Below are positions 51,298 to 59,959 of a stretch of 64,000 bases of DNA, piece by piece (the first letter of the stretch is position 1; every line of letters begins with the position of its first letter). Source of the stretch: JAWXUK01 sp044432725. Lineage in GTDB: Bacteria > Bacillota > Clostridia > Oscillospirales > Oscillospiraceae. The stretch covers positions 124,001 to 188,000 of the forward strand of contig JAWXUL010000002.1 of the NCBI GenBank assembly GCA_044432725.1, given 5' to 3'. The notes under the pieces were generated by a model. The model was given only the letters and a program-made list of their open reading frames with translations. It did no database searches and was not told where the DNA came from. The position numbers and the translations under genes were made by a program.

Positions 51298-53877
51298 CTA
51301 AGATTCTTCCTCTTCTTCAGTGGTTTCGTCCTCTGGAGTTTCTTCCTCTTGTGTATCTTCCAATTCCAGAGTATCGCCTTCTTCTTCCTCGGCTAGTTCT
51401 AGCTCTACCACTGGGGCATCTTCACTGGTATCTTTTTCTGTTAGTGCCATGGAAATGACTTGGTCTTCGTCCTCTTTAAAACGCATCACGATGACACCTT
51501 TGGTAGCTCTTCCTGTGGGTCTGATGGAATCCACTGGAGTACGGATTAAGATACCTTTGGAGGTAACTAGAAGTAAATCTTCCGAGCCATCCACGATTTT
51601 AATCCCCACAATTTTACCGGTCTTTTCAGAGACTGCATAGTTTTTCAATCCTAAGCCACCTCTGTTTTTCACACTGTATTCTTCGCAAGGCGTACGTTTT
51701 CCGAAGCCATTTTCTGTGATAGTCAGCACCATATTTTCAGCTGTGGCAATTCCTGAGCCAACTACGTAGTCCTCTCCACGGAGGCGAATCCCACGTACAC
51801 CCACAGCATCACGACCCATGACACGGACATCTTCTTCTTGGAAACAGACCGCAGATCCTTCACGGGTTGCCAGGAGAATATTCTCCCCGCCTTTGGTGTG
51901 ATGTACCGCAACAAGAGAGTCATTTTCTTCTAATTTCAGTGCACGGATTCCTGAAACACGGATATTTTTCAAAGCAGACACTTGGATACGTTTCACTTTA
52001 CCGTAACGAGTGACCATCATCAAATGTCCTTCTTCGGTGAGATTTTCGATGCGAATCATCGCCTGTACTTTTTCTCCTGTTTCGATAGACAGGATATTCA
52101 CTAGGGCTGTTCCTCTTGCTGTTTTACCTGATTCGGGGATTTGGTATCCTTTTTTCTGATAAACTTTCCCTGTATCTGTAAAGAAAAGAATGATATCGTG
52201 GGTAGAAGCAGTAAAGACGCTTTCTACACAGTCTTCTTCACGAGTTGTCATACCCTTTTTCCCACGGCCGCCTTTTCCTTGGGCTGCATACTCTGACACA
52301 GCGGTACGTTTGATATAACCACCTTGGCTGAGGGTAAAGATACATTCTTCCACTTCGATCAGGTCTTCAATGTCCAAATCGTCCTCGGCAAAGCCGATTT
52401 CTGTGCGACGTTCATCTCCAAATTTATCTCTTATGGCGGTGAGTTCTTCTTTTAACACGGCAATCAACATTTCTGGGTCAGCCAAAAGTTCTGTGTAATA
52501 GGCAATTTTTTCTTGTAATTGCTCATATTCCCCTTGGATTTTTTCTTTTTCCAAGCCTTGTAAACGACGAAGTTGCATTTCTAAGATTGCTTGAGACTGG
52601 ACCTCGGAAAGAGTGAATTGCTCCATCAACTTTTCTTTTGCATCGTCATAACGAGAACGAATCACACGAATGACTTCATCGATATTGTCCAACGCAATCA
52701 AAAGTCCTTGTAACAGATGGGCACGTTCTTGTGCTTTCCTTTTGTCGTAAACAGTTCTTCTTGTGATAATTTCTTTTTGATATGTGATATATTCATCTAA
52801 AATACCACGTAAAGTCAAAATTTTAGGTTGCTTTTGATTATTCACCAAGGCGAGTAACACCACTGCAAAAGTGGTTTGCATTTGCGTTTGAGCGAAAAGA
52901 CGATTGAGCACCACTTGAGGATTGGCATCTCGTTTTAACTCGATGACCACACGCATCCCTTTTTTTCCGTCTGATTCATCTTGAATGCCTGAAATACCTT
53001 CTATTTTTTTATCTTTTACTTGATCAGCGATCGCCATGACCAAGCGAGATTTATTCACCTGATACGGTAGTTCGTAAACAATAATACGGGTTCTATTTTG
53101 ACCAAATTCTTCCATCTCTACCTTGGCACGGACACGAATGTGACCACGACCTGTGGCATAGGCAGCACGGATGCCTGATTTACCCATGATTAAACCACGG
53201 GTAGGGAAGTCTGGGCCTTTGATGTGTTCCATCAAATCTTCTAAGGTAGCTTCTGGATTTTCGAGCACACAGATGGTTGCATCAATGACTTCACGGAGAT
53301 TATGTGGTGGGATATTGGTGGTCATGCCCACAGCGATGCCCGTGGATCCGTTCACAAGGAGATTTGGGAAACGGCTGGGGACAACACGTGGTTCTAGAGT
53401 GGATTCGTCATAGTTTGCATCCCAATCCACAGTTTCTTTTTCAATATCACGCATCATTTCGTTGGCAAGTTTTGCCATACGTGCTTCTGTATAACGATAA
53501 GCAGCAGGGGGGTCACCATCAATAGAGCCGAAGTTCCCGTGTCCATCCACCAAGGGATAGCGAAGAGAAAAATCTTGGGCAAGGCGAACGAGGGCATCGT
53601 AAACGCTTTGGTCACCATGGGGGTGATAAGAACCCAAGACATCCCCAACGCAAGTAGCTGATTTTTTGTAGGGTTTATCGCTGGTCAGTCCTTTTTCGTA
53701 CATTGCGTATAAAATTCTACGGTGGACAGGTTTCAAGCCATCTCTCACATCGGGAAGGGCACGCCCCACGATTACAGACATGGCATAATCTATATAAGCT
53801 TCTTCCATCTCGAGTTCCAGAGGTATGTTAATAATTTTCTGGTTTGGGAACGAGATGTCCTGATCATTTTGTTTCAT
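51298..53877 (-). CDS. gyrA: DNA gyrase subunit A
   Basis: An 859-aa type II topoisomerase subunit that introduces negative supercoils with GyrB. The breakage-reunion domain contains the quinolone-region sequence HPHGDQSVYDALVRLAQ and the catalytic tyrosine in AAYRYTEARM. The C-terminal beta-pinwheel has a GyrA box (QGKGGRGKKGM), separating it from ParC. The last 50 residues are an acidic Glu-rich tail. The start at 53877 follows AAAGGAGAAAAGC. gyrB, normally upstream, is not present. Confidence 0.97.
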   Translation of the reverse strand: MKQNDQDISFPNQKIINIPLELEMEEAYIDYAMSVIVGRALPDVRDGLKPVHRRILYAMYEKGLTSDKPYKKSATCVGDVLGSYHPHGDQSVYDALVRLAQDFSLRYPLVDGHGNFGSIDGDPPAAYRYTEARMAKLANEMMRDIEKETVDWDANYDESTLEPRVVPSRFPNLLVNGSTGIAVGMTTNIPPHNLREVIDATICVLENPEATLEDLMEHIKGPDFPTRGLIMGKSGIRAAYATGRGHIRVRAKVEMEEFGQNRTRIIVYELPYQVNKSRLVMAIADQVKDKKIEGISGIQDESDGKKGMRVVIELKRDANPQVVLNRLFAQTQMQTTFAVVLLALVNNQKQPKILTLRGILDEYITYQKEIITRRTVYDKRKAQERAHLLQGLLIALDNIDEVIRVIRSRYDDAKEKLMEQFTLSEVQSQAILEMQLRRLQGLEKEKIQGEYEQLQEKIAYYTELLADPEMLIAVLKEELTAIRDKFGDERRTEIGFAEDDLDIEDLIEVEECIFTLSQGGYIKRTAVSEYAAQGKGGRGKKGMTTREEDCVESVFTASTHDIILFFTDTGKVYQKKGYQIPESGKTARGTALVNILSIETGEKVQAMIRIENLTEEGHLMMVTRYGKVKRIQVSALKNIRVSGIRALKLEENDSLVAVHHTKGGENILLATREGSAVCFQEEDVRVMGRDAVGVRGIRLRGEDYVVGSGIATAENMVLTITENGFGKRTPCEEYSVKNRGGLGLKNYAVSEKTGKIVGIKIVDGSEDLLLVTSKGILIRTPVDSIRPTGRATKGVIVMRFKEDEDQVISMALTEKDTSEDAPVVELELAEEEEGDTLELEDTQEEETPEDETTEEEEES

Positions 53878-53910
53878 GCTTTTCTCCTTTAAAGGCAAAT
53901 TCCTAACTTA

Positions 53911-53919
53911 ATTATACCA
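53911..53919 (-). promoter_or_regulatory. Extended -10 promoter of gyrA
   Basis: TGGTATAAT on the minus strand, about 35 bases upstream of the start; weak -35. The same element is used by prsA. Confidence 0.65.
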
Positions 53920-54026
53920 TAACTAAGGAAAAAAAACTAGGTTTTTTTGTGAATTAATCAAAAAATTTTACTTTTGTTTCCCTTTGTTCAAAGGCTTTTA
54001 TTTCCAAAAAAATTAACCTTATCCCC

Positions 54027-54055
54027 TTGACAAACAGCTTGTTTTATTGTACTAT
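54027..54055 (+). promoter_or_regulatory. Promoter of the Sel1-repeat gene
   Basis: TTGACA (54027-54032) with TACTAT (54050-54055) at 17 bases. Confidence 0.6.
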
Positions 54056-54086
54056 AAAAGCATAAGTTTTGTAAGGTGGTGAGGTT

Positions 54087-54848
54087 TTGCAGGGACGGGA
54101 ACATCCCATGGAATTCTTAGATCGGCTTCGTTCTGGTCGAAAGAAAACAAAAGGGGAAGAGCGTGCTCTTTATCATAAATACTTGCACTATTGTGGGATT
54201 TTATGTCATAAGGAACAAAATTTGCTCCAAGAATACAGTGAATCTTGGTGGTCAAATCTATTTGCAGGACATTTTTATGATGTTCCCTCTTCTGGGGCAA
54301 GACTTCGTGCAGAGTTGGACAAGCTACAAATTCCTGAAAAACCACCTGAACCAACAGATTCTGCTTTACTTGGCCACTGCTATTTGACAGGAATTGGCAG
54401 AAAACAAAATATTCCCCAAGCTGTAAAGCTTTATGAATATCATGACCCCTATTTGCTTGCCATGTGCTACTGGGATGGTATTGGTGTAGAGCAAGATCAA
54501 TTTCATGCCCTGACTCTTCTTGATTCTGCCATAGAACAAGGGCAAACTCGCTTGAAATTTCATTATGTTTTGTGCTCTCTTCAACTTTTACTTAAAACAA
54601 ACGGCTTGAACAGAGACGTGGTAAAAGGTGCCTTTTTAATTTTTGAAGAAGAGGCAAGTCTTGGCTCTTGCCTTGCTTCCCTTTTTGTGGGTATTTATTT
54701 TTCTTATGGTATTTTAGTGGAGCCAGACCCCAAAAAGGCTTCTGATTGCTTTGCTTTGGCTTCTTTGGAAGGTTATACCATCGACCAGCTGGGTGCCAAA
54801 CTACAAAATTTGGTGTTTACTTTAATCGACGATTATGGAAATTTTTAA
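54087..54848 (+). CDS. Sel1-repeat (tetratricopeptide-like) protein
   Basis: A 253-aa helical-repeat protein probably used as a protein-interaction scaffold. At least three Sel1-like units can be read: LLGHCYLTGIGRKQNIPQAV, YLLAMCYWDGIGVEQDQFHA and LFVGIYFSYGILVEPDPKKA. There is no signal peptide or transmembrane helix. The start is uncertain between TTG 54087 (AAGGTGG at good spacing) and ATG 54108. It is the only plus-strand gene between 35 and 64 kb, with its own promoter and terminator, divergent from gyrA. Confidence 0.8.
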   Translation: MQGREHPMEFLDRLRSGRKKTKGEERALYHKYLHYCGILCHKEQNLLQEYSESWWSNLFAGHFYDVPSSGARLRAELDKLQIPEKPPEPTDSALLGHCYLTGIGRKQNIPQAVKLYEYHDPYLLAMCYWDGIGVEQDQFHALTLLDSAIEQGQTRLKFHYVLCSLQLLLKTNGLNRDVVKGAFLIFEEEASLGSCLASLFVGIYFSYGILVEPDPKKASDCFALASLEGYTIDQLGAKLQNLVFTLIDDYGNF

Positions 54849-54850
54849 TA

Positions 54851-54886
54851 AAAAAACTGTGCCTTTTGGGCACAGTTTTTATTTTT
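54851..54886. terminator. Bidirectional terminator after the Sel1 gene
   Basis: AAAAACTGTGCC (54852-54863) and GGCACAGTTTTT (54869-54880), followed by ATTTTTT. It separates convergent genes. Confidence 0.9.
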
Positions 54887-55584
54887 TATATGACTAAACT
54901 TTTTTTGCTTATGGTCTGAAAAAATGAATTTTTCGCCAGATAAACAAAAGGGGTATCCAGTAATGATGTGACCATATAAACAGCATACGCTGCAATGGTG
55001 ATATCCACTAAGATGGCTGTTTCAAAGACTCCATAAAAAGCGCCGAAATTAAATAAAATTGCGTTCAGCCCTTGGCTTATCATGGTGGAACCATTATTCC
55101 GAATCCAAAGGTTTTTCCCTTTGGTTTTTTCTTTTAAGAAATCAAAGAGCCATACATCTATAGTTTGGACAAAGGCATAGACCACAAGACTGACAATCAC
55201 AAGGCGAGGGGTGTTGGAGAAAATCACTTCCATAGAAGGCATGGCAAAATCTCCACCACTTGGTGTATAAAGGAACCAACTTTGACTGATGAGAATGAAA
55301 GCCCCTGAGGACAGAATCCCTGTTTTTACCCCAAGTCGTCCCTCATTTTTACCATAAATTTCTGATAATATATCAGTCGCTAAGAAGGTAGAAGCAAAAA
55401 GGATATTTCCCAAGGTTTGCTCTAAGCCAAAGGCTTGGACTTGGACAAGAACCTCGATATTGGCAAGAGTGGTTGCTAAGCCGATCCAAACAAAGAGCCC
55501 TGCTTTCCCCAGCACTTTATAAAAAAGAAGAACGGCTGAAAAGGTACACAAGAGACTGAAGATTAAAATGATTTCGTTGCTCAT
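54886..55584 (-). CDS. Queuosine precursor transporter (YhhQ family, DUF165)
   Basis: A 232-aa membrane protein of the vitamin-uptake-like YhhQ family, which imports queuosine precursors such as preQ1 or queuine. Six or seven hydrophobic segments and the family signature FLATDILSEIYGKNEGR are present; TPSGGDF and MVTSLLDTPFVY also fit. The start at 55584 gives the family N-terminus MSNEIILIFSLL; a GTG at 55602 that overlaps the upstream stop (GTGA) is the alternative and would couple translation to the amylase gene. Confidence 0.85.
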   Translation of the reverse strand: MSNEIILIFSLLCTFSAVLLFYKVLGKAGLFVWIGLATTLANIEVLVQVQAFGLEQTLGNILFASTFLATDILSEIYGKNEGRLGVKTGILSSGAFILISQSWFLYTPSGGDFAMPSMEVIFSNTPRLVIVSLVVYAFVQTIDVWLFDFLKEKTKGKNLWIRNNGSTMISQGLNAILFNFGAFYGVFETAILVDITIAAYAVYMVTSLLDTPFVYLAKNSFFQTISKKSLVI

Positions 55585-55598
55585 TATGATTGAAAATC

Positions 55599-57797
55599 TC
55601 ACTTTCTTTTTCTGATTGTTTTACTTGATTTTTCTGTTTTTGTGGGTTTTCGACGGGTTTTCTCCCCTTGGGGGATTGGGCTTTGGGAAATTTTTTCTTC
55701 AGACTTTGCCACTGTCGCAGATGGCATTTTCTCCACTAGAGTGGTTTTCTCTTCCATGACTTTTACTGATGTTTCTTTCTTTGGCTTTTTATCAGAATTT
55801 TCTTTCTTTGGCTTTTTATCAGAATTTTCTTTCTTTGGCTTTTTATCAGTATTTTCTTTCTTTGCTTTTGGGGCAATGGTGTCTTTTTTGCCAGCCATGG
55901 GGTTTTCCTGTGGTTTGGTTGTTTCTTCTGGAAGGCTCTCTTCTTTTTCACGTTGACAACGGAAAAGACCAGCGAAATAAGGTGGAATCACCATTTTTCC
56001 ACCCTCAGTGCGCACAGGATCTGTGATTGCTAGGGGGCTGAGGGTCATATTTTCTAAGGGCAGACGTTGGCTGTGCTCAAAATTATTGAAAATACAAAGG
56101 ATTTCTTCCTCTTCCCAAGTACGCATGAAGGCAAGGACTTGGGGGTTGCTTTGGAGATAATAAATATCACCAACACGAAGTGCCTTGCTTGTTTTTCGTA
56201 ATTGACCCAAGGTTTTTACCCAATCAATCATAGAACGGTCTTCTTTGCCCCAAGGGAAGGGATAACGATTGAAGGGGTCTTCAAAACCTTGCATCCCTGC
56301 TTCATCACCATAATAAACGCAAGGAGAACCTGGAAAAGCAAAGAGAAGTGCCAGCGCTGATTTTGTTTTCATTTCGCCGTGAAGCTGTTCTAATTTAGAA
56401 AGGGTGTGGTTAAAACGCCATGTCTTTGATTCCTCTAAAGCGTCTCCTCCATGTCCCAGAAGGGTGAGGATACGCAGGGTATCATGGGTGCCTAGAGCAT
56501 TCATGGCAGAGTAAAAAGCTGTTTTGGGATAATTTTCACGGATTGTTTCCATGGTTTGGATAAAGTTTTCACTGCTACCTCGTTGATAGTAATCCAAAAT
56601 AGCACGGCGAAGGGGATAGTTCATCAACCCATCACAATGCCCTCCTAAGATATGCTTGCGACGAACGCCATAAGCCTCTTTGGTGGAGCCGTCTTCCCAC
56701 ACCTCGCCAATGACCACGGCTTCGGGTTTTTCTGCTCTGGCTGCTGCATGAATCCCAGCCACAAAATCGTCAGGGAGTTCATCTGCCACATCCAAACGCC
56801 AGCCATCTGCCCCTAAGCGAAGCCAGCGGCGCACCACGGAATCTTCGTTTTGGAAGATAAAATTCCGATACCCCTGAGAGCTGCTGTCAGGAGAGGGGAG
56901 AGAATAAAATCCCCACCAAGAGTCATATTCATTTGGCCAATTATGGAAGGAAAACCAGTCAAAATAAGGACTTTCCTTACTTTGATAAGCACCTTTATTC
57001 GGATAATAGTTATCACCGTTAAAATAACGAGAGACAAAACCCACATGGTTGAAAACACCATCTAACATGATTTTCATGCCTTTTTCATGGGCTTTTTGGC
57101 AGAGGGTTTTAAAATCTTCTTCATTCCCCAGCATAGGGTCGATTGTTTCATAATCAGCAGTCCCATAACGATGATTTTCTGGTGCTTCGAAAATAGGACA
57201 AAGGTAGATTGTCTCTACCCCTAAATCTTCTAAATAATCTAGTTTTTGGGTGATTCCCTTTAAGTCTCCACCGAAAAAATCACGATTTCTCACTTCACCA
57301 TTTTCATCAGGGAGATAATCAGGATGTTCCATCCATTCTTTGTGGACGATACGACCCCCAACCATATTCTTGGTGTCACGAATAGTGGAGCGATGGAAAC
57401 GATCGGGAAAAATTTGATAACTCATTCCTTCCCCAAACCAAGAAGGGACATCTTCTTCTTGATAAACAGTGATTTGATAGACACCGTGGATGGGGTCACT
57501 ATGGGGACGAATATACTGCTCTCTGCCATCGATGCCTGTTAATCGGAAGTAGTACCACACCAAACCTTGGAATCCTTCTGTGGGGAGAGTGACTGTGAAC
57601 TTATCGTAAAAGCCCTCACGCCCTGCCCAAACAAGAGGAAGGTTTAAAATCTGATCCCCTTCTCTGTTTGCCACTAATTCTCCCCCTGAAAAAGCACTGG
57701 ACAATTCAGGGTAGAGTGTAAAGGAGATTTCCTTGCCAGTAGGAACTGCACCATAGGGTTTTTTGTATTTTTCATTTCTTGGATTAAAGATTTCCAT
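55599..57797 (-). CDS. Alpha-amylase family glycoside hydrolase (neopullulanase-like, GH13)
   Basis: A 732-aa cytoplasmic starch or maltodextrin hydrolase. After an N-terminal beta-sandwich (about 1-120), the GH13 barrel carries DGVFNHVG, the nucleophile in DGWRLDVADE, the acid/base in AVVIGEVWED and the transition-state Asp in LGTHDTLR. A C-terminal domain ends near residue 600. Beyond it lies a Lys/Glu-rich, probably disordered tail containing three 9-residue repeats of KPKKENSDK. No signal peptide. Start at 57797 after AAAGGATGAG. The tail is unusual for GH13 enzymes. Confidence 0.9.
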   Translation of the reverse strand: MEIFNPRNEKYKKPYGAVPTGKEISFTLYPELSSAFSGGELVANREGDQILNLPLVWAGREGFYDKFTVTLPTEGFQGLVWYYFRLTGIDGREQYIRPHSDPIHGVYQITVYQEEDVPSWFGEGMSYQIFPDRFHRSTIRDTKNMVGGRIVHKEWMEHPDYLPDENGEVRNRDFFGGDLKGITQKLDYLEDLGVETIYLCPIFEAPENHRYGTADYETIDPMLGNEEDFKTLCQKAHEKGMKIMLDGVFNHVGFVSRYFNGDNYYPNKGAYQSKESPYFDWFSFHNWPNEYDSWWGFYSLPSPDSSSQGYRNFIFQNEDSVVRRWLRLGADGWRLDVADELPDDFVAGIHAAARAEKPEAVVIGEVWEDGSTKEAYGVRRKHILGGHCDGLMNYPLRRAILDYYQRGSSENFIQTMETIRENYPKTAFYSAMNALGTHDTLRILTLLGHGGDALEESKTWRFNHTLSKLEQLHGEMKTKSALALLFAFPGSPCVYYGDEAGMQGFEDPFNRYPFPWGKEDRSMIDWVKTLGQLRKTSKALRVGDIYYLQSNPQVLAFMRTWEEEEILCIFNNFEHSQRLPLENMTLSPLAITDPVRTEGGKMVIPPYFAGLFRCQREKEESLPEETTKPQENPMAGKKDTIAPKAKKENTDKKPKKENSDKKPKKENSDKKPKKETSVKVMEEKTTLVEKMPSATVAKSEEKISQSPIPQGEKTRRKPTKTEKSSKTIRKRK
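55771..55866 (-). repeat. 27-bp tandem repeat in the amylase tail
   Basis: Three nearly perfect copies of a 27-base unit plus a partial fourth, in frame, encoding the KPKKENSDK repeats. Copies differ by one to three bases. Confidence 0.9.
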
Positions 57798-57887
57798 TTT
57801 TCTCATCCTTTCTTTTTTTAAAGCTGCTTTTGAAAAAGTGTAATAATGATAGGTTTTAATACTTTTTGTATTTTCTCTCCCAGAAAG

Positions 57888-59252
57888 CTAGTATACTAAT
57901 TGTAATATATTGTTCTTTTTATACAATACATCTTCTTGGAAGGTGGTGGTATATTCTCTGATGTCTTTTCTGTTTGGGTGACGAGTGATATCTTTTCCCA
58001 CTCTGTCTTTCTTCACAATTTTGGTCATGGCACCTGCACCAAAGCCAATAATTGTTTCAAATTCTTCCATCATTGCTATGTTATAGTGACAATAGTTTTC
58101 TATTTTTTCTCTTTTGATCCACCCAACATTCTCCAGACCTTGAGTGATTTTTTTCTGTCTGTAAAGGTAATAGGGTACATAGCCGTGATTTCTTAGGCTT
58201 ATCCATGCAGAGTTTAAGGTTTCTAACCACTTTTGCCCTAATTCTGGGTGATAATTTTCTGATAGCGGTGTGTTTTTCTTCGGTGTCAATGCATGAACAG
58301 TGATTTGCTCTGGAGATAGGGCAAGAAGCTTGTTTAAACTGTAGATAAAATCTTCATGGGAAGAAATGCCTGCAATCAAATCCATATTCACAGAAAACAG
58401 ATTTTCTGCTAGAGAAAAAGCCTGATAAATCTCATCTACGCTGTGATTTCTGCCGATTTTCTTCAGAACATCTTCTTTCATGGACTGGGGATTGATAGAG
58501 ATACGGTCTACGCCAAAAGATTGCAGAACATCTAATTTTTCCTTAGTAATGGTTTCTGGACGTCCGGCTTCCACAGTGAATTCAGGAATCTGGGGAAACA
58601 ATGTTCTGATATGCTGACATAAATCAGCTAACTGTGTTGAAGATAAAATAGTGGGTGTCCCACCACCAATGTAGAGAGAAGAGATGGGAATGGTTTTTAT
58701 CAAAGAGAGTTCTTTTTTCAAAGCTTCTAAGTAGTTTTCTAACAAATCTATTGTATTTGTGGTATAGAAACTACAATAGCTACAAGGGGAGGGACAAAAG
58801 GGAATGTGGATATAAATAGAATTCCCCTTTGATTTTCTTTGGGTTTCTAAACTGATTTTTGCACAATCTTCTGCCAGCTTACTTCTGATTTTATCTACAA
58901 AATAAACATTTTCTAAGATTTCAGAGGATTTATTTCCCTCTTGCTCTAGTTTACTGGTAAGTTTCACTGGACGAACACCAGTCAAACTACCCCAAGGAGG
59001 GGCATAGGGAAGGGTTTGGCTGATGGCTTGAAACACAGCTGTTTTGATGGCGAATTGCTGATTGTCTGGGGTGAGATTACAGTTGCCTTGATACTCTTCT
59101 CCCTTCCAGTGGAAGATTGCTTGGGCTGATTCCTCTAATTGGGAAGAGATGAGGTAATTTTCATCTTCTTCCCAAGTTTCTTCAGGGAGAAGAGCTAGTA
59201 TGCTTTGCTCCACAGCATAACGAAAGTCGTGATTTTTCAGAAAGATTTTCAT
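57888..59252 (-). CDS. hemZ: HemZ-type coproporphyrinogen III oxidase (radical SAM)
   Basis: A 454-aa radical-SAM protein of the HemZ/HemN group; in this position it is annotated as coproporphyrinogen dehydrogenase, although substrates for many HemZ proteins are not confirmed. The Fe-S motif is CPSPCSYCSF (about 153-162), then YIGGGTPTIL, a SAM-binding glycine-rich segment and NMDLIAGIS. The HemZ N-terminal domain with SLTGVRPVKL is present. It begins one base after the MBL hydrolase stop (TAAG ATG). Conserved Firmicute order relA-MBL-hemZ. Confidence 0.92.
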   Translation of the reverse strand: MKIFLKNHDFRYAVEQSILALLPEETWEEDENYLISSQLEESAQAIFHWKGEEYQGNCNLTPDNQQFAIKTAVFQAISQTLPYAPPWGSLTGVRPVKLTSKLEQEGNKSSEILENVYFVDKIRSKLAEDCAKISLETQRKSKGNSIYIHIPFCPSPCSYCSFYTTNTIDLLENYLEALKKELSLIKTIPISSLYIGGGTPTILSSTQLADLCQHIRTLFPQIPEFTVEAGRPETITKEKLDVLQSFGVDRISINPQSMKEDVLKKIGRNHSVDEIYQAFSLAENLFSVNMDLIAGISSHEDFIYSLNKLLALSPEQITVHALTPKKNTPLSENYHPELGQKWLETLNSAWISLRNHGYVPYYLYRQKKITQGLENVGWIKREKIENYCHYNIAMMEEFETIIGFGAGAMTKIVKKDRVGKDITRHPNRKDIREYTTTFQEDVLYKKNNILQLVY

Positions 59253-59253
59253 C

Positions 59254-59856
59254 TTATTTCCCCAAAGCTTCTCTCATATATGGGTTATTTTTCCGCTCGA
59301 AATCCAAAGAGGAATGGCGATCATGCCCAGGAAACACTTGATAATTACCAGATAAATCTGCTAATTTTTTCAAAGAGGCAAGAAGTTCTGGATAGCTTCC
59401 ACCAGTCAGATCTGTGCGACCCATGTTACAATAAAAAAGAGTATCCCCAGTGAACAGACAATCTTTCACCAAGAAACAAACAGATCCTTTGCTATGCCCG
59501 GGTGTGTGAATCACTTGAATCTCTGTGTCTCCCAAAGTGAATGATTGCCCTCCTGCAAGGGGGTATACTTCGGTGAGTTGCCTTGCGATTGGGAAAAATT
59601 CAGGGTCGGCATTCTCAAAGTCACCGGGGTGTATCCCTACCATCACAGAAGGGAATTTGTCACGAAGCATTGCCACAGCTCCTGTGTGGTCAAAGTGTCC
59701 ATGGGTGAGCAAAATATATTTGGGTTCTTTCCCTTCTAGCTGTGCCAGTACTTTTTCCCCTTCATCTCCTGGGTCAATGACTGCTATTTCGCCAGCACTT
59801 TCTAAAATATAACAATTTGCTTGGTAAGAACCAAGGGGCAACAGTTTCATTATCAT
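59254..59856 (-). CDS. MBL-fold hydrolase (glyoxalase II-like)
   Basis: A 200-aa metallo-beta-lactamase-fold protein with the metal motif LTHGHFDHTGA (His52, His54, Asp56, His57), IHTPGHSKGS and FPGHDRHS. Related to glyoxalase II and YcbL, but shorter than classical GloB; the substrate is unproven. The start is the first ATG (59856) with AAGGAGAAGATAAA. In many Firmicutes this gene lies between dtd and hemZ, downstream of relA; here dtd is absent. Confidence 0.88.
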   Translation of the reverse strand: MIMKLLPLGSYQANCYILESAGEIAVIDPGDEGEKVLAQLEGKEPKYILLTHGHFDHTGAVAMLRDKFPSVMVGIHPGDFENADPEFFPIARQLTEVYPLAGGQSFTLGDTEIQVIHTPGHSKGSVCFLVKDCLFTGDTLFYCNMGRTDLTGGSYPELLASLKKLADLSGNYQVFPGHDRHSSLDFERKNNPYMREALGK

Positions 59857-59959
59857 TTTATCTTCTCCTTATCAGGCATATGGTGGGATAAGACCCACAG
59901 ATTTTTATTTTCAGAAGGGTAATCATCATAGAATCACCCCATAAGGTGTTACATTCTTC

